Of a stretch of DNA of 64,000 nt, positions 24,022-32,274 are shown one piece after another. The notes under the pieces are model-generated. The model saw only the letters and a program-made list of their open reading frames with translations. It ran no database searches and was not told where the DNA came from. This DNA comes from Streptomyces aurantiogriseus (GTDB lineage Bacteria; Actinomycetota; Actinomycetes; Streptomycetales; Streptomycetaceae): NCBI RefSeq assembly GCF_014649375.1, contig NZ_BMSX01000015.1, positions 220,716 to 284,715 of the forward strand, written 5' to 3'. The position numbers and the translations under genes were made by a program. Numbering within the stretch: the first letter of the stretch is position 1; the number at the start of each line of letters is the position of its first letter.

Positions 24022-24501
24022 TCAGCGGGCGTGGCGCTGCGAGGAACCGTGGGCCGGTTGGGGCAGGCCCGGCATCGCGGAGGGCAGCGGGCCCGGCTTC
24101 GGTACGGGCCCTCGGGTCGTGAGCTGCGGGGAGCGGGAGCGGGCGGCATGGGTCCGGGCGCTCAGGGGCCGGCGGGCCATCCCCAGGCGTTGACCGACGG
24201 TGTCGTAGACGTCGTTGCCGGCCCGTGGCCGTACGGCCACAACCTGGATCTCGGTGCGGTGCGCGGATGTCGGCGGCGCCGGGCGCAGGGCGTAGACGAC
24301 GCGCCATTCCTTGCGTGCGTCCACGACCAGCTTGCGGTAGCCGGACAGATCTCCGGTCAGCTTGGTGCCGAACAGGTCGGCGTTCACCACGTCCTGGAGC
24401 TGGGCGAGTGCCAGGTCGCGGATGTCGCTTGGGGCCTGGAGGAGGTCGGTCAGGGCCCGGGGGTCGAAACTGAGACCGAAGGCCGGCTGCCCCACGCTCA
24501 T
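24022..24501 (-). CDS. RelE/ParE-fold toxin-like protein with long basic tail
   Basis: 159 aa. Residues ~10-100 look like a RelE-type fold: SDIRDLALAQLQDVVNADLF, a GTKLTGDLSGYRKLVVDARK strand pair and EWRVVYALRP, then the final strand IQVVAVRPR with NDVYDTVGQRLG. RelE proteins cleave mRNA on the ribosome. The C-terminal 55 residues are a Pro/Arg extension unusual for the family. The ATG overlaps the stop of the DUF4913-like gene, so that protein, not a standard antitoxin, is its operon partner. Confidence 0.7.
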   Translation of the reverse strand: MSVGQPAFGLSFDPRALTDLLQAPSDIRDLALAQLQDVVNADLFGTKLTGDLSGYRKLVVDARKEWRVVYALRPAPPTSAHRTEIQVVAVRPRAGNDVYDTVGQRLGMARRPLSARTHAARSRSPQLTTRGPVPKPGPLPSAMPGLPQPAHGSSQRHAR

Positions 24502-25154
24502 GACGCTGGCTGGCCTGGTTCACCGGAACCGGGCGTGTCGGCTTCCGCCGTGTTCGCCTTCTCCGTGCGGGCGGAGGGCGGCGGGCCGGGCAGGAGCCGG
24601 TGCGCGGGCCGTTCCGGTGAGGTCATGCACGCCGACAGCGGACCTCCGGGTGCCCGGACGGCTGCGAGGGCGTGCGTGAGGAAGTCCCGATGCCAGACAA
24701 ACAGCCCGCTCAAACCGGCTTCGGGGTCCTTGTGCTGCTCGTAGGCGAGCCACAGGGCGTGCAGCCAGGCCACGACGTCGTCGTGCTCCTGCCACTCCAG
24801 GCACCAGGGCGCCGCCGTGGTGACCTCGGCCCCATAAACCGGCAGGAGGAAGTCATCGACCCAGTCCGACAACGAGTCGAGTTCGTCCTCGTACCCCTCG
24901 CCCTCCAGCTCCAGAATCGGGCGCGGCTCGGGCGGAGCGGCCGAAGGAGGCCCGCCGAGCCCCGGCAGACCGAACGCTGCGAAGGGCGACGGGCTGGCGG
25001 CCGGTGTCGCGGCGAGGTGGTCGAGCTGCTGGGCCTGCTGCGCGGACTGCTCCATCAGCTTCCGGACGCTGGCTTCGATCCCTTCGAGGTGAGGATCCGG
25101 AACCCGAATCGGCTCCAATTCCCCAGGTTCGTGGGGTTCTACGGATTCAGGCAT
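24498..25154 (-). CDS. DUF4913-like protein, 218 aa
   Basis: ATG at 25154 with AAGGAGG upstream at a rather long 12 nt. After a coiled-coil-like start (EASVRKLMEQSAQQAQQLDH) and a Pro/Gly linker comes a Trp-rich helical domain (WVDDFLLPVYGAEVTTAAPW; HDDVVAWLHALWLAYEQHKD; GLFVWHRDFLTHALAAV). This Trp-His pattern fits DUF4913, a family common on actinobacterial conjugative elements and of unknown role. Coupled to the RelE-like gene. Confidence 0.7.
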   Translation of the reverse strand: MPESVEPHEPGELEPIRVPDPHLEGIEASVRKLMEQSAQQAQQLDHLAATPAASPSPFAAFGLPGLGGPPSAAPPEPRPILELEGEGYEDELDSLSDWVDDFLLPVYGAEVTTAAPWCLEWQEHDDVVAWLHALWLAYEQHKDPEAGLSGLFVWHRDFLTHALAAVRAPGGPLSACMTSPERPAHRLLPGPPPSARTEKANTAEADTPGSGEPGQPAS

Positions 25155-25303
25155 GGAAAAGACGGGCCTCCTTGAAGCCGTGGAAGAAAAGGTGACGAGG
25201 CCTCGCCGCCACGCAGACAGCGACAGGAAGGGCCCCACTCCAGGCGCTGGACCGCAATCCATGACGCGCCCCAAATACCGTTCGCTGGAACGGCGTTGAA
25301 AGT

Positions 25304-26059
25304 TCAGGCGGTCAGGACGACGTCGTCCTGGGTGAGGTTCTGACGGACGGTCTCCGAGAGTCGGTCAGCAGCGATGGAGGCGTAATGCTGGGTCTTTTCC
25401 ACGCCGATGAAGTCGCGGCCTTCCAGCAGCGCGGCCACACCCGTGGAGCCGGAGCCGGCACAGAAGTCGAGCACCGTGCCATCCGACGGGGCGATCTTGA
25501 CCAGCTCGCGCATCACCTCGACGGGCTTCTGCGTGATGTGCTGGCGCTTCGCACCTGAGGGCTGCGAAGCGCTGTAAAGGCCGGGCAGGTAGACCGGATT
25601 GCGCGCGGCGTCGATCGCCCCATTGGACGCCCAGACGATGAACTCGCAGTTCTGGGTGAACCGGCCCTTTTGGGGCCTGGCCTGCGGCTTGTGCCAGGCC
25701 AGCACGCCGCGCCACAGCCAGCCGGCCGCCTGGATCGCGTCCGTCGTGATGGGCAGCTGACGCCAGTCGGTGAACAGCAGCGCCGTCCCCCCGGTCTTCG
25801 TCAGGCGGTGGGCCTCGGTCATGATCTGCGTGAGCCAGAACCCGTAACTGCGCTGGTCCATGTTCTCGCCGGTGAAGTCGGCGAGGCCGTGGTCGGCGTC
25901 GGCAGAGGTGTACTTCTGCTTCGCGCTGCGCGACGTGCGCTCCTTCGCCGTCCGCCCGCCGGAGTTGTACGGCGGGTCGGTGATCACGGAGTCGACGCAG
26001 TCGTCCGGCAGGCCGGCGAGGACGCTGAGGGCGTCGCCCTGGTGCAGGGAAAAAGGCAA
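25304..26059 (-). CDS. DNA methyltransferase (adenine-N6 or cytosine-N4), beta-class order
   Basis: 251 aa from TTG 26059 (GGGG 7 nt upstream); the frame is open further, but the protein domain begins here. Catalytic motif IV DPPY (28-31) comes before the AdoMet-binding motif VLDFCAGSGSTGVAALLEGR near the C-terminus, the beta-class order of DNA amino-methyltransferases. TEAHRLTKTGGTALLFTDWR and HITQKPVEVMRELVKIA are also typical. No restriction gene adjoins, so it is probably a solitary methylase protecting the element or controlling its genes. First gene of the minus-strand operons, divergent from the T4SS. Confidence 0.88.
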   Translation of the reverse strand: MPFSLHQGDALSVLAGLPDDCVDSVITDPPYNSGGRTAKERTSRSAKQKYTSADADHGLADFTGENMDQRSYGFWLTQIMTEAHRLTKTGGTALLFTDWRQLPITTDAIQAAGWLWRGVLAWHKPQARPQKGRFTQNCEFIVWASNGAIDAARNPVYLPGLYSASQPSGAKRQHITQKPVEVMRELVKIAPSDGTVLDFCAGSGSTGVAALLEGRDFIGVEKTQHYASIAADRLSETVRQNLTQDDVVLTA

Positions 26060-26514
26060 AGAGGTACCCCGATTCGGGTGTGAACGTGCGGGAGGAAAGT
26101 CCCGTCGCGCAAAGAAATCCTGGCGGGCCGGATTCGGGCATGCAGAAGCCCAAGGCCGCAGACCAAGGAAGGCGAGGGGAGTCCTAAAACTGTAGGCGCA
26201 TAACGCCGGTCGACCAAAAAGCGCACTGACGAGGGGTCGGATTCCGACCCCTCGCGCCAACTTTTTGGTCGACCGGCGATCCGGGCCTACTGTTTTGGAA
26301 CCGCCCGGCGCACACCGCCGCTGGCCCATCCCCCACCACGCCTCGCGAAGGTTCCCCCTGCCCCGGCACACCTAGCTCACGGCCCGGCCCATTCAGCGAG
26401 CGGCAACTCGCCCGCGCCGGCCCGCCCCCATCGCCCACCACCGGCCGCCGCGTTCCTTTCCACCACTCCCCGCGTGCGCGGCACGCCGGACACCGCATCC
26501 CGAAGGACCCGTCT
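26060..26514. promoter_or_regulatory. 455-bp divergent control region of methyltransferase and T4SS operons
   Basis: Apart from the nested palindrome it holds a CCCGATTCGGG palindrome (about 26068-26078), a CGGGA/TCCCG inverted repeat around 26091, and a 218-bp GC-rich leader ahead of the first plus-strand start. Both operon promoters must lie here; I cannot assign -10/-35 boxes with confidence. Confidence 0.6.
26186..26296. repeat. 111-bp concentric nested palindrome in the divergent control region
   Basis: From outside in: AAAACtGTAGGC (26186-26197) with GCCTACtGTTTT (26285-26296); a 6-bp gap each side; an 18-bp perfect arm pair (26204-26221 with CTTTTTGGTCGACCGGCG 26261-26278) that itself contains palindromic GGTCGACC; then a 10-bp hairpin GAGGGGTCGG/CCGACCCCTC (26231-26253) around ATT. 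All pairs share a centre within 1 bp. It lies between the divergent methyltransferase and T4SS operons: candidate operator, replication or transfer origin. Confidence 0.85.
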
Positions 26515-26577
26515 ATGACGCCTCGTTACCCTCCCCTGCCCCAAAACGTCGCCCCGCGAGCGGGCCGCACCGGTTGA
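26515..26577 (+). CDS. 20-codon leader ORF coupled to the T4SS operon
   Basis: The ATG has a good AAGGA site about 8 nt upstream. The 20-residue product (MTPRYPPLPQNVAPRAGRTG) ends at a TGA that overlaps the TTG start of the NlpC/P60 gene (TTGA). The TTG itself has no obvious ribosome binding site, so the leader probably delivers ribosomes to it. The peptide may have no function of its own. Confidence 0.5.
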   Translation: MTPRYPPLPQNVAPRAGRTG

Positions 26578-27692
26578 AGACGCTCGCCGCCGGTATCGGC
26601 GTCGTCTTCCTCTCCCCGTTTCTCCTCGGCGGCGCGGCCATGATGATGGCCTCCTCCAGCGAAGCCGCCGCACAGACCAGCACGCTTCAATGCCTGACCG
26701 ACATGGACACCGACGCCGTCGCCGATCAGGTCACCAAGATCCTCGACGGTGCCTCCGGCAAGGACGTCCATATCGAGGGTCTTACTCTGCCCGACGAGCA
26801 GATACCCAACGCCCAGACCATCGTCGCCACCGGCATCAGCCTCGACGTGCCCAAGAAGGGCCAGATCATCGCGCTCGCCACCGCGATGCAGGAGTCCCGG
26901 CTGCGCAACCTCTCATCCGGGGACCGCGACTCGCTCGGTTTGTTCCAGCAGCGTCCGTCCCAGGGCTGGGGCACGGCCGAGCAGATCCGCGACCCCGTCT
27001 ACGCGAGTGAGCGCTTCTACAAGGCGCTGCTCGACGTGAGCGGCTGGCAGCAGATGACGCTCACGCAGGCCGCCCAAGCAGTGCAGAAGTCCGGCTATCC
27101 GGACGCGTACGCGCAGTGGGAGCCGCTCGCGACCGCTCTGCAGAAGGCCATCGCCGCAACCTTCCCCGGCGCCGGCAAGAACGACACGGGTAAGGACACC
27201 GAGGCCACGCCCTCCGCGTCCGGCTGCAGCACGCCGGACGACGGCTCGTCCTTCGGGCGGATCCCCGAGGGTGCCATCCCGAACGGCTACAAGATCCCGA
27301 AGGACACCGATCCACGGGCCCGGAAGGCAATCGTCTGGGCGATGCAGCAGCTCGGCACGATGTACCAGTGGGGCGGCAGCTGCACCGCGCCGCACGGACC
27401 TGATCCGATGGGCCGCTGCGACTGCAGCTCGCTGACGCAGCAGGCATACGCGCACGCCGGCATCCAGCTCACCCGGACCACATACACACAGGTCAACGAG
27501 GGCAAGGCCGTCTCCGCGAAGTCCCTCAAGCCCGGTGACCTGCTCTTCAGTCGCGGCAGTGCCGCACACCCCGAGCACGTCGGCATGTACCTCGGCCAGG
27601 GCCTCGTCATCGAAGCCCCGCGCACATCCAAACCGGTCCGGATCACCGCGATCAAGGACTGGGCCGTCCTGGCGGCGCGCCGCGTCGTCTGA
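26574..27692 (+). CDS. T4SS-associated cell-wall hydrolase with NlpC/P60 domain
   Basis: 372 aa, exported by an N-terminal hydrophobic helix (TLAAGIGVVFLSPFLLGGAA). Residues ~85-200 form a lysozyme-like module (IALATAMQESRLRNLSSGDR, then DSLGLFQQRPSQGWGT). The C-terminal ~125 residues are an NlpC/P60 peptidase with catalytic Cys284 (DCSSL) and His335 (PEHVGMYLG). It should cut peptidoglycan so the conjugation channel can cross the wall, like the VirB1/TcpG-type enzymes. TTG start overlapping a 20-codon leader; first large gene of the T4SS operon. Confidence 0.88.
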   Translation: MKTLAAGIGVVFLSPFLLGGAAMMMASSSEAAAQTSTLQCLTDMDTDAVADQVTKILDGASGKDVHIEGLTLPDEQIPNAQTIVATGISLDVPKKGQIIALATAMQESRLRNLSSGDRDSLGLFQQRPSQGWGTAEQIRDPVYASERFYKALLDVSGWQQMTLTQAAQAVQKSGYPDAYAQWEPLATALQKAIAATFPGAGKNDTGKDTEATPSASGCSTPDDGSSFGRIPEGAIPNGYKIPKDTDPRARKAIVWAMQQLGTMYQWGGSCTAPHGPDPMGRCDCSSLTQQAYAHAGIQLTRTTYTQVNEGKAVSAKSLKPGDLLFSRGSAAHPEHVGMYLGQGLVIEAPRTSKPVRITAIKDWAVLAARRVV

Positions 27693-27792
27693 CGCCGCCC
27701 CCTTCTCGCGCCCTTAGCGCCCCTCCGCCTTCTTCTCTCTTCCCGTTTGCCGGGCCCTTTGGCCTGCGCACGCAAGGAGCCTCGCCATACCC

Positions 27793-28104
27793 ATGACCCC
27801 TCTCGCCGACCGCTTCATCCAGCTCGCCTACGACCCGGGCATCTCCCCCAAGGGGGGCGGCCTGCCGGGCCTGTCCGTGCTGAAGAACGTCGTCAACAGC
27901 ATCAACCTCTTCGGCATCGTGGCCGTCGTCGGCGCACTCGCCGTCTCCCTCGGCGTCTGGGCGTGGGGCCACCACACCGGTGGCCACCAGGCCGAGGCGA
28001 ACGGGAAGAAGGGCGCGGTCGTCGCGGCCGGCGCCGCGCTCGGCCTCGGCGCCGCCAACGGCATCGTCGCGTTCTTCTCCGCCCTCGGCTCCCAGGTCCG
28101 CTGA
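27793..28104 (+). CDS. DUF6112-like small membrane protein, possible pilin-like component
   Basis: 103 aa with a GGGLPG motif before two hydrophobic helices (SINLFGIVAVVGALAVSLGV and VVAAGAALGLGAANGIVAFF) separated by a short His/Gly/Lys loop. This matches DUF6112 proteins that I recall next to SCO6880/VirB4 genes. Two-helix topology and position suggest a VirB2/TrbC-like channel subunit; that role is inference. The stop overlaps the next ATG (TGATG). Confidence 0.65.
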   Translation: MTPLADRFIQLAYDPGISPKGGGLPGLSVLKNVVNSINLFGIVAVVGALAVSLGVWAWGHHTGGHQAEANGKKGAVVAAGAALGLGAANGIVAFFSALGSQVR

Positions 28105-28793
28105 TGCGCAACCGATTCCTCTCCCCGTCGGGCTACGGCGTCGGCTGGTCTGCGAACCGCCGCCTCACCCTGGTGGCGATCGGTCTGGCCTGCCTGCTCG
28201 CCGTCGCGGGCGCGACCGCCTACTTCACCGGCCCCGGCGACCAGCATCGCCCCTCCTCCAGCAGCCCCACAGCGTCCTCGTCGCCCAGCACTGCGCCTTC
28301 GGGCGGTACGCGAAAGCCGGCAGCTCGGACGGGCTCGGTTCCTCAGCCGCCACGGATCTCCGACCCCGTCGCGTTCGCCGAAGCTGCCGCGGCGATGCTC
28401 TGGTCCTACGACACCCGCGACACCCGCCACGAGCAGCAGCTCGCCGGCATGGAGGCGTGGATGACCACGGAGAGCGAGTACGGCGACTGGGCCTCGGTCT
28501 CCGCGCAGATGCCGGACCCGGCGCTGTGGTCGCGGATGGCCGACCAGAAGCAGCACGCCACCGCCACCATCACCGAGGGCCATTACCCGGCCGCGTTCAA
28601 GCAGGCCCTCGCCGACGACCCGGCCGCCATCACCAAGGCGTACATCTACGCCGTGACCGTCACTGGCAAACAGCAGATCACCTGGGCCAAGGGCGGCCAA
28701 GGGACGGAGGACCGCTCCATCACCCTCGCCGTCCAGTGCCGACCCTCCCAGGACTGCTCACTCGTCGCCATCGCCCCGCACGTCGCGCCCTGA
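28104..28793 (+). CDS. VirB8/TcpC-like bitopic membrane protein
   Basis: 229 aa. A short cytoplasmic N-terminus, one transmembrane helix (LTLVAIGLACLLAVAGATAY), a Ser/Thr/Pro linker, then an extracytoplasmic domain with helix-strand pattern (DPVAFAEAAAAMLWSYDTRD; AYIYAVTVTGKQQITW). Gram-positive T4SSs have NTF2-fold VirB8-like proteins of this layout in this operon position. The assignment rests on topology and context. Confidence 0.6.
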   Translation: MRNRFLSPSGYGVGWSANRRLTLVAIGLACLLAVAGATAYFTGPGDQHRPSSSSPTASSSPSTAPSGGTRKPAARTGSVPQPPRISDPVAFAEAAAAMLWSYDTRDTRHEQQLAGMEAWMTTESEYGDWASVSAQMPDPALWSRMADQKQHATATITEGHYPAAFKQALADDPAAITKAYIYAVTVTGKQQITWAKGGQGTEDRSITLAVQCRPSQDCSLVAIAPHVAP

Positions 28794-28808
28794 CCGGAAG
28801 GAGTCCTC

Positions 28809-30176
28809 ATGGGGTTTTGTGACCTCCCCCTCGCGGACAAGGTCTGCGCGGTCGGCGAAGCCGTGGATTTCGCCTCCGACCCCGGCAAGGCGATCGGCGA
28901 CTGGATGGCCAAGAGCGCCGGCGAACTCGCCGCCGCCTCGGCCGACCTCGCTGCCAAGGCGGTCGACTCCACCACGCGCGTCGACCTCAACGCATCCTGG
29001 TTCCGCGACAATTACGAGACGATCCTCCCGATCGGCCTGGTCATTCTCGTGGCCACGTTCTGCGCTCAGCTCGTCCGCGCCGCGATCCGACGCGACGGGC
29101 AAGCCCTGACGCAGGCGTTCACCGGCACGGCGTCCGGCGTGATCTTCGCCTTCGCTGCCATCGCCCTGACCACCGTCGCGATCGAAGTGGTCGATGCCCT
29201 GTCAGCCGGCCTGTTCAAAGCCGCGAACCTGGACATCGCCTCCGCGGTCCGCCGCATCGTCAAGGTCAACCAGCTTCCCGGACTCTCCGGACTCGGCTGG
29301 CTCGTGGCTGTCTTCGCCGGCCTCGGAGCCGCCATCGGCGCCGTCCTGTACTGGTGCGTGATGATGGTGCGCAAGGTCGGAATCCTCGTCATGGTGACCC
29401 TGGCCGTCTTCGCCGGAGCCGGCGGCGGCTGGGAAGTCGCACGCCGCTGGCGCAAGGGCTGGATCGAGGCCACCGCCACCCTCGTCGTCTCCAAGCTGTT
29501 GATGACGATCATCTTCGTCCTCGGGATCGCCGCGATGGGCAAGACCGAGGCGAAGGACGGCCTGGCCGCGCTCGCCGACGTCCTCGCAGGCATCGTGATC
29601 ATGATCCTGGTGCTGCTCTGCCCGTACGCGACCTTCAAGTTCGTCCACTGGGCGGCCGAGGGCAGCGACGGAGAGTCCCTTCACCGCGCTGGCGGCGCCG
29701 GTGCCCAGCTCGCCAAGCAGCATGCCGAGCGCGCGGGCAAGAAGGCAGCCGCGATGGCGGCTACCGCAGGAACCGGCGGCGCTGCCGCGGGAGCCGGCGC
29801 CGCCCCGCAGGGCTCGGACACGATTCCAGGCGGCGGCTTCCCTGGCGACATCGCGTCCAGCCCGGCAGGTGGAAGCGGAGGCCAGGAGGGTTTCCAGAGC
29901 GGCGGGACCGGTGCCTCACCTGGCGGCGACGCCGCCAAGTCCGGCCTGGAGAAGGCTGTACAGCCACCGCCGACCAGCGTCACCAGCAGCCAGGTGGGCG
30001 GCACCCCGGGTACGGGCGGCCCGGGAGCAGGCGCCGCAGCTGGCCAAGCCGGCGGATGGCAGTCAGCCCCGCCGACCACGACCCCGCCGCCGCTGGGCGC
30101 TCCGCCGTCCTCCGGCCCGCAGACCGCTGGCAGCAGCGGCACGGCATCCCCGCCGCCGCCCCCGACCGGCCTCTGA
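28809..30176 (+). CDS. VirB6/TrbL-like polytopic channel protein
   Basis: 455 aa with GGAAGGAG before ATG. An N-terminal amphipathic part is followed by about six hydrophobic helices (TILPIGLVILVATFCAQLVR; GLGWLVAVFAGLGAAIGAVL; KVGILVMVTLAVFAGAGGGW; ALADVLAGIVIMILVLLCPY). The last ~160 residues are Gly/Ala/Pro-rich, low complexity and probably cytoplasmic. This is the layout of VirB6/TrbL proteins forming the inner-membrane channel of conjugation systems. Confidence 0.78.
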   Translation: MGFCDLPLADKVCAVGEAVDFASDPGKAIGDWMAKSAGELAAASADLAAKAVDSTTRVDLNASWFRDNYETILPIGLVILVATFCAQLVRAAIRRDGQALTQAFTGTASGVIFAFAAIALTTVAIEVVDALSAGLFKAANLDIASAVRRIVKVNQLPGLSGLGWLVAVFAGLGAAIGAVLYWCVMMVRKVGILVMVTLAVFAGAGGGWEVARRWRKGWIEATATLVVSKLLMTIIFVLGIAAMGKTEAKDGLAALADVLAGIVIMILVLLCPYATFKFVHWAAEGSDGESLHRAGGAGAQLAKQHAERAGKKAAAMAATAGTGGAAAGAGAAPQGSDTIPGGGFPGDIASSPAGGSGGQEGFQSGGTGASPGGDAAKSGLEKAVQPPPTSVTSSQVGGTPGTGGPGAGAAAGQAGGWQSAPPTTTPPPLGAPPSSGPQTAGSSGTASPPPPPTGL

Positions 30177-30190
30177 CCATCTGACCGAAT

Positions 30191-30231
30191 CCCCGGGGGC
30201 AGGACGCGCCCACCGCCTCCCGCCCCCGGGG
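30191..30231. terminator. hairpin between VirB6-like and SCO6880 genes
   Basis: CCCCGGGGGC (30191-30200) pairs with GCCCCCGGGG (30222-30231) across 21 nt. It lies 14 bp past the upstream stop and 29 bp before the next start, so it may tune read-through within the T4SS operon. Confidence 0.5.
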
Positions 30232-30259
30232 CCCCGCCCGCGCCTCCAGGACCAGCCCC

Positions 30260-31732
30260 TTGTCTGCTCTCTCCGTCGCCCCGGTCACGGTGAAATTCCC
30301 GCACCGGTCCCGCCGCGGCATTCTCCTCGGTCTCTCCCTCCCGCAACTCGTCCTCGTATCAAGCACGTTGGCTCTTCTGCTGGTGACGGTCGTCTCCACA
30401 GGTCTCCTCGGCGCCATAGCGCTGACCCCGCTGTGGGCGGCGGTCGCCGCGCTCGTCACGATCCGCCGTCACGGCCGCTCCCTGATCGACTGGGCGCCGA
30501 TCGTCACCCGCTACGCGCACCGCCGCCGCACCGGGCAGACCCTCTGGCTCGCCAAGCCCGTCACCCGGCCCCGCCAGGACGGCGTCCTCCACCTACCCGG
30601 CACCGCCGCCTCCCTCAAGGTCGTCACCCCGGGCGACTCCGCCAACGGCGCCGCCGCCGTCCACGACCCGCACCAGCAGACCCTCACCGCCGTCGCGCGC
30701 GTCACCTCCCGCGCCTTCGCCCTGCTCGACCCCGCGACGCAGAACCACCACGTGAACGGCTGGGGACGGGCCCTGGCGGGCATCGCCCGCACCGGGCACG
30801 TCGCCACCGTGCAGGTCCTGGAACGCACCGTCCCCGACTCCGGCGACACCCTCACCCGGCACTGGTCCCAGCACGGCCAGCCCCAGACACCCGTCGCCGG
30901 GCAGATCTACTCCGAACTGGTCTCCTCCGCCGGCCCCGCCGCCGCCCCGCACGAGACCTACCTCGCCATCTCCCTCGACCTCAAGGCCGCCAAGCGGTTG
31001 ATCTCGCAGGCAGGAGGCGGGCTTCCGGGCGCATTCACCGTCATGGAGCAGACCACCGCCTCCATCGCCCAGGCCGCCCGCAACGCCGGACTCATGGTCA
31101 CCGGATGGTTGAGTGCCCAGGAGATCGCCGCCGTCATCCGCACCGCCTACGACCCCAAGGCGCTCGCCGCCCTCCAGCAGTGGTCCGAGACCGGTCGCGC
31201 CGAAGCGGACCCCGCAGCTGCCGGGCCCGTCGTCCAGGTCGAGGAGTACGACCGGCTCGCCACCGACACCGCCCGCCACGCCACGTACTGGGTCGAGAAC
31301 TGGCCGCGGACCGAGATGGGGGCCGGGTTCCTGCACGGGATCATGTTCACCGCCGGCGTCCGCCGCAGCCTCTCCCTTGTCTACGTGCCGCAGGTGCTGG
31401 AGTCCGCGCTGCGGGACGTCCAGCGCAAGAAGGCCGCGATCATCGCCGACGCCAACGAACGCGCCCGCCGCGGCCAGGTCGACAGCGAGGAAGACTCCGT
31501 CGAATACGCCGACGTCAAACAGCGCGAGCGCCAGCTCATCGCCGGGCACGCCGACGTCGCCCTGACCGGCCTGGTCACCGTCACCGCCGAGACCGACGCG
31601 CTCCTCGACGCGGCCTGCGCCCAGATCGAGACCGCCGCCGTCACCGCCGGCGTCGACCTGCGCCGCCTCAACTACCAGCAGCCAGACGCCTTCGCCCTCG
31701 CCGCGCTGCCCCTCGCCCGCACCGCTCTGTGA
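30260..31732 (+). CDS. SCO6880-family T4SS protein (PrgI-like N-terminus)
   Basis: 490 aa, TTG start. Two transmembrane helices near residues 20-65 (LPQLVLVSSTLALLLVTVVS; LLGAIALTPLWAAVAALVTI) precede a large soluble part like the N-terminal domain of VirB4 ATPases but without Walker motifs. Conserved-looking segments include RRTGQTLWLAKP and RRSLSLVYVPQVLESALRDV. It matches the SCO6880 family found before VirB4 in actinobacterial conjugation loci, so VirB3/PrgI and the VirB4 N-domain appear to be supplied by this separate polypeptide. Confidence 0.82.
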   Translation: MSALSVAPVTVKFPHRSRRGILLGLSLPQLVLVSSTLALLLVTVVSTGLLGAIALTPLWAAVAALVTIRRHGRSLIDWAPIVTRYAHRRRTGQTLWLAKPVTRPRQDGVLHLPGTAASLKVVTPGDSANGAAAVHDPHQQTLTAVARVTSRAFALLDPATQNHHVNGWGRALAGIARTGHVATVQVLERTVPDSGDTLTRHWSQHGQPQTPVAGQIYSELVSSAGPAAAPHETYLAISLDLKAAKRLISQAGGGLPGAFTVMEQTTASIAQAARNAGLMVTGWLSAQEIAAVIRTAYDPKALAALQQWSETGRAEADPAAAGPVVQVEEYDRLATDTARHATYWVENWPRTEMGAGFLHGIMFTAGVRRSLSLVYVPQVLESALRDVQRKKAAIIADANERARRGQVDSEEDSVEYADVKQRERQLIAGHADVALTGLVTVTAETDALLDAACAQIETAAVTAGVDLRRLNYQQPDAFALAALPLARTAL

Positions 31733-31790
31733 GGAATCCGCTCACAGAACGCCCCTGTCCCCACACGGCGACAGGAAGGAACGCACCCCT

Positions 31791-32246
31791 TTGACCTCTC
31801 GTACGCGTCTGGACGACGCGCACCCCTACCTCCGCGCCGCAAGCGCCGGAGTTCGCCATCACACCCGTGCCCTGGCCCGCTCAGCGCCTACCGCTCCGCC
31901 GGTGGTGGACCGCGTGCACCTCGACGTGCTGCACGCCCACCTGACCGCCCTGCATCAACTCCTCGACCAGCTCGCCGAATCCGCCCGCCCGCCACATCCC
32001 GCCGCAGGCCGGCACCTTGCCACCGCGCACACCCGGCTGTGGCAGGCCACCGCCGAGGTCCACTCCGCCTTCCACCTCCTCCCCGTCGCTTCGGCAGACG
32101 GCACCGAATGCCACCCGGAACGACTCCCGGAGGGACCGCCGGTTCTCACCATCTGCCAGCGTCACCTGGCCGCCGGACACATCGTCCGCCGCAAGACCAC
32201 CCCCACCGACCTCAACCGCCCGCACACCACCGCATGCGTGCGATGA
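31791..32246 (+). CDS. hypothetical protein between SCO6880 and VirB4 genes, 151 aa
   Basis: TTG start with AAGGA 10 nt upstream. The sequence is helical and His-rich (RVHLDVLHAHLTALHQLLDQ; HLATAHTRLWQATAEVHSAF), with a Cys-containing C-terminal part (LTICQRHLAAGHIVRRK). Unrecognised. Its place in the T4SS operon suggests a cytoplasmic accessory. Confidence 0.55.
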   Translation: MTSRTRLDDAHPYLRAASAGVRHHTRALARSAPTAPPVVDRVHLDVLHAHLTALHQLLDQLAESARPPHPAAGRHLATAHTRLWQATAEVHSAFHLLPVASADGTECHPERLPEGPPVLTICQRHLAAGHIVRRKTTPTDLNRPHTTACVR

Positions 32247-32274
32247 GCACCACCCGTCGAATCGAGGGCCCCCG

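Noticed and set aside
30593..31549. 318-aa Gly-rich minus-strand frame opposite the SCO6880 gene
   Set aside because: Antisense shadow: Gly/Asp/Val-rich composition typical of reverse-strand reading of a high-GC gene, and it lies fully within a well-supported gene.
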